A stretch of 33,726 nt of DNA from an uncultured Duodenibacillus sp. Its GTDB lineage: Bacteria; Pseudomonadota; Gammaproteobacteria; Burkholderiales; Burkholderiaceae_F. Positions 33,030 through 33,726 of the stretch are shown piece by piece. The translations under genes and the position numbers were made by a program. The first letter of the stretch is position 1; the number at the start of each line of letters is the position of its first letter. Location of the stretch: the NCBI GenBank assembly GCA_944390145.1, contig CALXOY010000024.1, positions 1 to 33,726 of the forward strand. Direction: 5' to 3'. Below the pieces are notes generated by a model. The model saw only the letters and a list, made by a program, of their open reading frames with translations. It searched no databases and was not told the DNA's origin.

Positions 33030-33071
33030 AAAGAGCTTCGTGGGAGAAGGTTTTCCTGCGAAGCTCTTTTT
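33030..33071. terminator. Bidirectional rho-independent terminator
   Basis: AAAGAGCTTCG (33030-33040) and CGAAGCTCTTT (33059-33069) form an 11-bp stem, followed by T on the plus strand (33067-33071) and by a T-rich stretch on the minus strand. It can serve both the autotransporter and the convergent antitoxin fragment. Confidence 0.85.
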
Positions 33072-33114
33072 CGCGTTTGCGGAAGGCGAGGCGCCCGGCG
33101 TTCCGTTTTGCGAG

Positions 33115-33429
33115 TTACAGGACAAGATTGGCCGGCCAGACGCTGCCTTCGTGCTGCGACACAGCGGTAAGCTTGACGCCAAGCGCATCTAAGACGCAGA
33201 GCATCACCTCGAGGGTGTTGTTTTCATCGCCGCTGAAAATTCTGTGGAGCTCATCTATTGCTATGCCTGTTTCAGCGGACAGATCTGTCATTCCCTTTGC
33301 TCTGACGACAACACCGATAGCGTGAGCGATGTGGATGATATTGTCTGTGGCAAGAGCGTCGTTCAGGAAAAACGAAATGTCTTCTGGTGTTTGCAGATAT
33401 TGCGCGGCATCAAATAAAGATTTCCCAAT
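33115..33429 (-). pseudogene. HigA-like addiction-module antidote gene without a normal start
   Basis: The minus strand encodes about 104 residues ending at TAA (33115-33117). FDAAQYLQTPEDISFFLNDAL then GVVVRAKGMTDLSAETGIAI match the helix-turn-helix antidote proteins of the TIGR02684 group, which neutralise HigB/RelE-like toxins. The upstream codons reach an in-frame TGA near 33450 without any ATG, GTG or TTG; only an ATT at 33427-33429 stands near the expected N-terminus. No toxin gene precedes it. The sequence to the right belongs to a transposase-like unit, so the gene start was probably removed by an insertion. Translation from ATT cannot be excluded. Confidence 0.65.
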
Positions 33430-33547
33430 CTGCGGAACTATAGAATGGGAGCATCAGCCTGCATCCTAAAATTTGGCAAACCGACGAATACCCCTGATTT
33501 TCTAGGCATTTGCAAGGAAGAGCCCTCAAAAGATTCTTCCTTTTTTG

Positions 33548-33576
33548 TTGTCAATTTGCCTTGAAAATTGTATAAT
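33548..33576 (+). promoter_or_regulatory. Strong sigma-70-like promoter of the transposase-like gene
   Basis: TTGTCA (33548-33553) and a perfect TATAAT (33571-33576) are separated by exactly 17 bases, upstream of the gene starting at 33626. Confidence 0.7.
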
Positions 33577-33611
33577 AATATAGCTCAGTAAATAATCTAA
33601 TGAGCCATATT
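33577..33611 (+). promoter_or_regulatory. Stem-loop in the leader of the transposase-like gene
   Basis: AATATAGCTCA (33577-33587) and TGAGCCATATT (33601-33611) form an 11-bp stem with one wobble pair and a 13-base loop, 14 bases before the start codon. In insertion sequences such leader hairpins often limit translation from external transcripts. Confidence 0.5.
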
Positions 33612-33625
33612 ATTTGGTGATTAAA

Positions 33626-33726
33626 ATGGGTGTCCCAGAGGCTGTTCGAAAGGTGGCTCGTCCCAAAAACACCGTTGTCATTGACTACGGTGAAGGCCAC
33701 GGCAATCTCCGATTCGCTGTTCGCGA
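33626..33726 (+). CDS. Transposase-like gene, 5' part only
   Basis: An ATG at 33626 opens a frame that runs through the window edge (33 codons visible, beginning MGVPEAVRKVARPKNTVVID). The opening resembles N-termini of IS1634/IS4-type transposases that I associate with Sutterellaceae genomes, in which a short basic segment with RPKNTVV leads into the catalytic domain. Only the first 33 residues are visible, so no DDE residue can be checked. The strong promoter, leader hairpin and position beside a broken antitoxin gene fit an insertion sequence whose left end lies near 33430-33450. Confidence 0.45.
   Translation, partial: MGVPEAVRKVARPKNTVVIDYGEGHGNLRFAVR

Overview
The window looks like chromosome of an anaerobic or microaerophilic betaproteobacterium of the Sutterellaceae type (Sutterella or a close relative). 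This is an inference from gene content: a DcuC-type dicarboxylate carrier, a PhnD-sensor histidine kinase of the TtrS kind, a GltIJKL glutamate/aspartate importer and large autotransporters, one with an ESPR-type extended signal peptide. No rRNA, tRNA or CRISPR array was seen.

Layout. (1) 190-5639: a LysR regulator divergent from a dcuC-like carrier and an argininosuccinate-lyase-like enzyme, then a sodium:solute symporter behind a terminator; visibly less GC-rich than what follows. (2) 5729-10697, minus strand: ggt-gltI-gltJ-gltK-gltL, which reads as a periplasmic gamma-glutamyl-peptide degradation and glutamate uptake operon. (3) 11039-13578: a TtrS/TtrR-like two-component pair divergent from ggt. 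(4) 13575-20145, minus strand, very GC-rich: a DUF4400-like membrane protein, a TraD/VirD4-type coupling ATPase, a large unrecognised protein, a 99-residue unknown and a CobS/MoxR-like AAA+ ATPase. This resembles part of an integrative conjugative element without the rest of a type IV secretion system. (5) 20966-24349: a subtilisin-type serine protease autotransporter. (6) 24588-25249: a RelB/RelE-like toxin-antitoxin pair whose toxin appears cut short by one nonsense change, next to a remnant of an AAA-ATPase-like gene. (7) 25572-28146, minus strand: a MerR regulator and a VIT/von Willebrand A protein. (8) 28633-30140: a metallo-beta-lactamase-fold protein and a YqhA membrane protein. (9) 30771-32966: a second autotransporter. 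(10) 33115-33726: an antitoxin fragment without a normal start, next to the 5' part of a transposase-like gene.

The strongest regulatory observation is that both autotransporters carry a homopolymeric G tract (8 and 9 G) directly upstream of a possible -10 element. One tract lies inside a 17-bp promoter spacer and the other sits between an FNR-like box and the -10. This is the arrangement expected for phase-variable promoters.

Many start codons were moved inward from the longest open frame on the basis of Shine-Dalgarno sequences or family N-termini; this is stated entry by entry.
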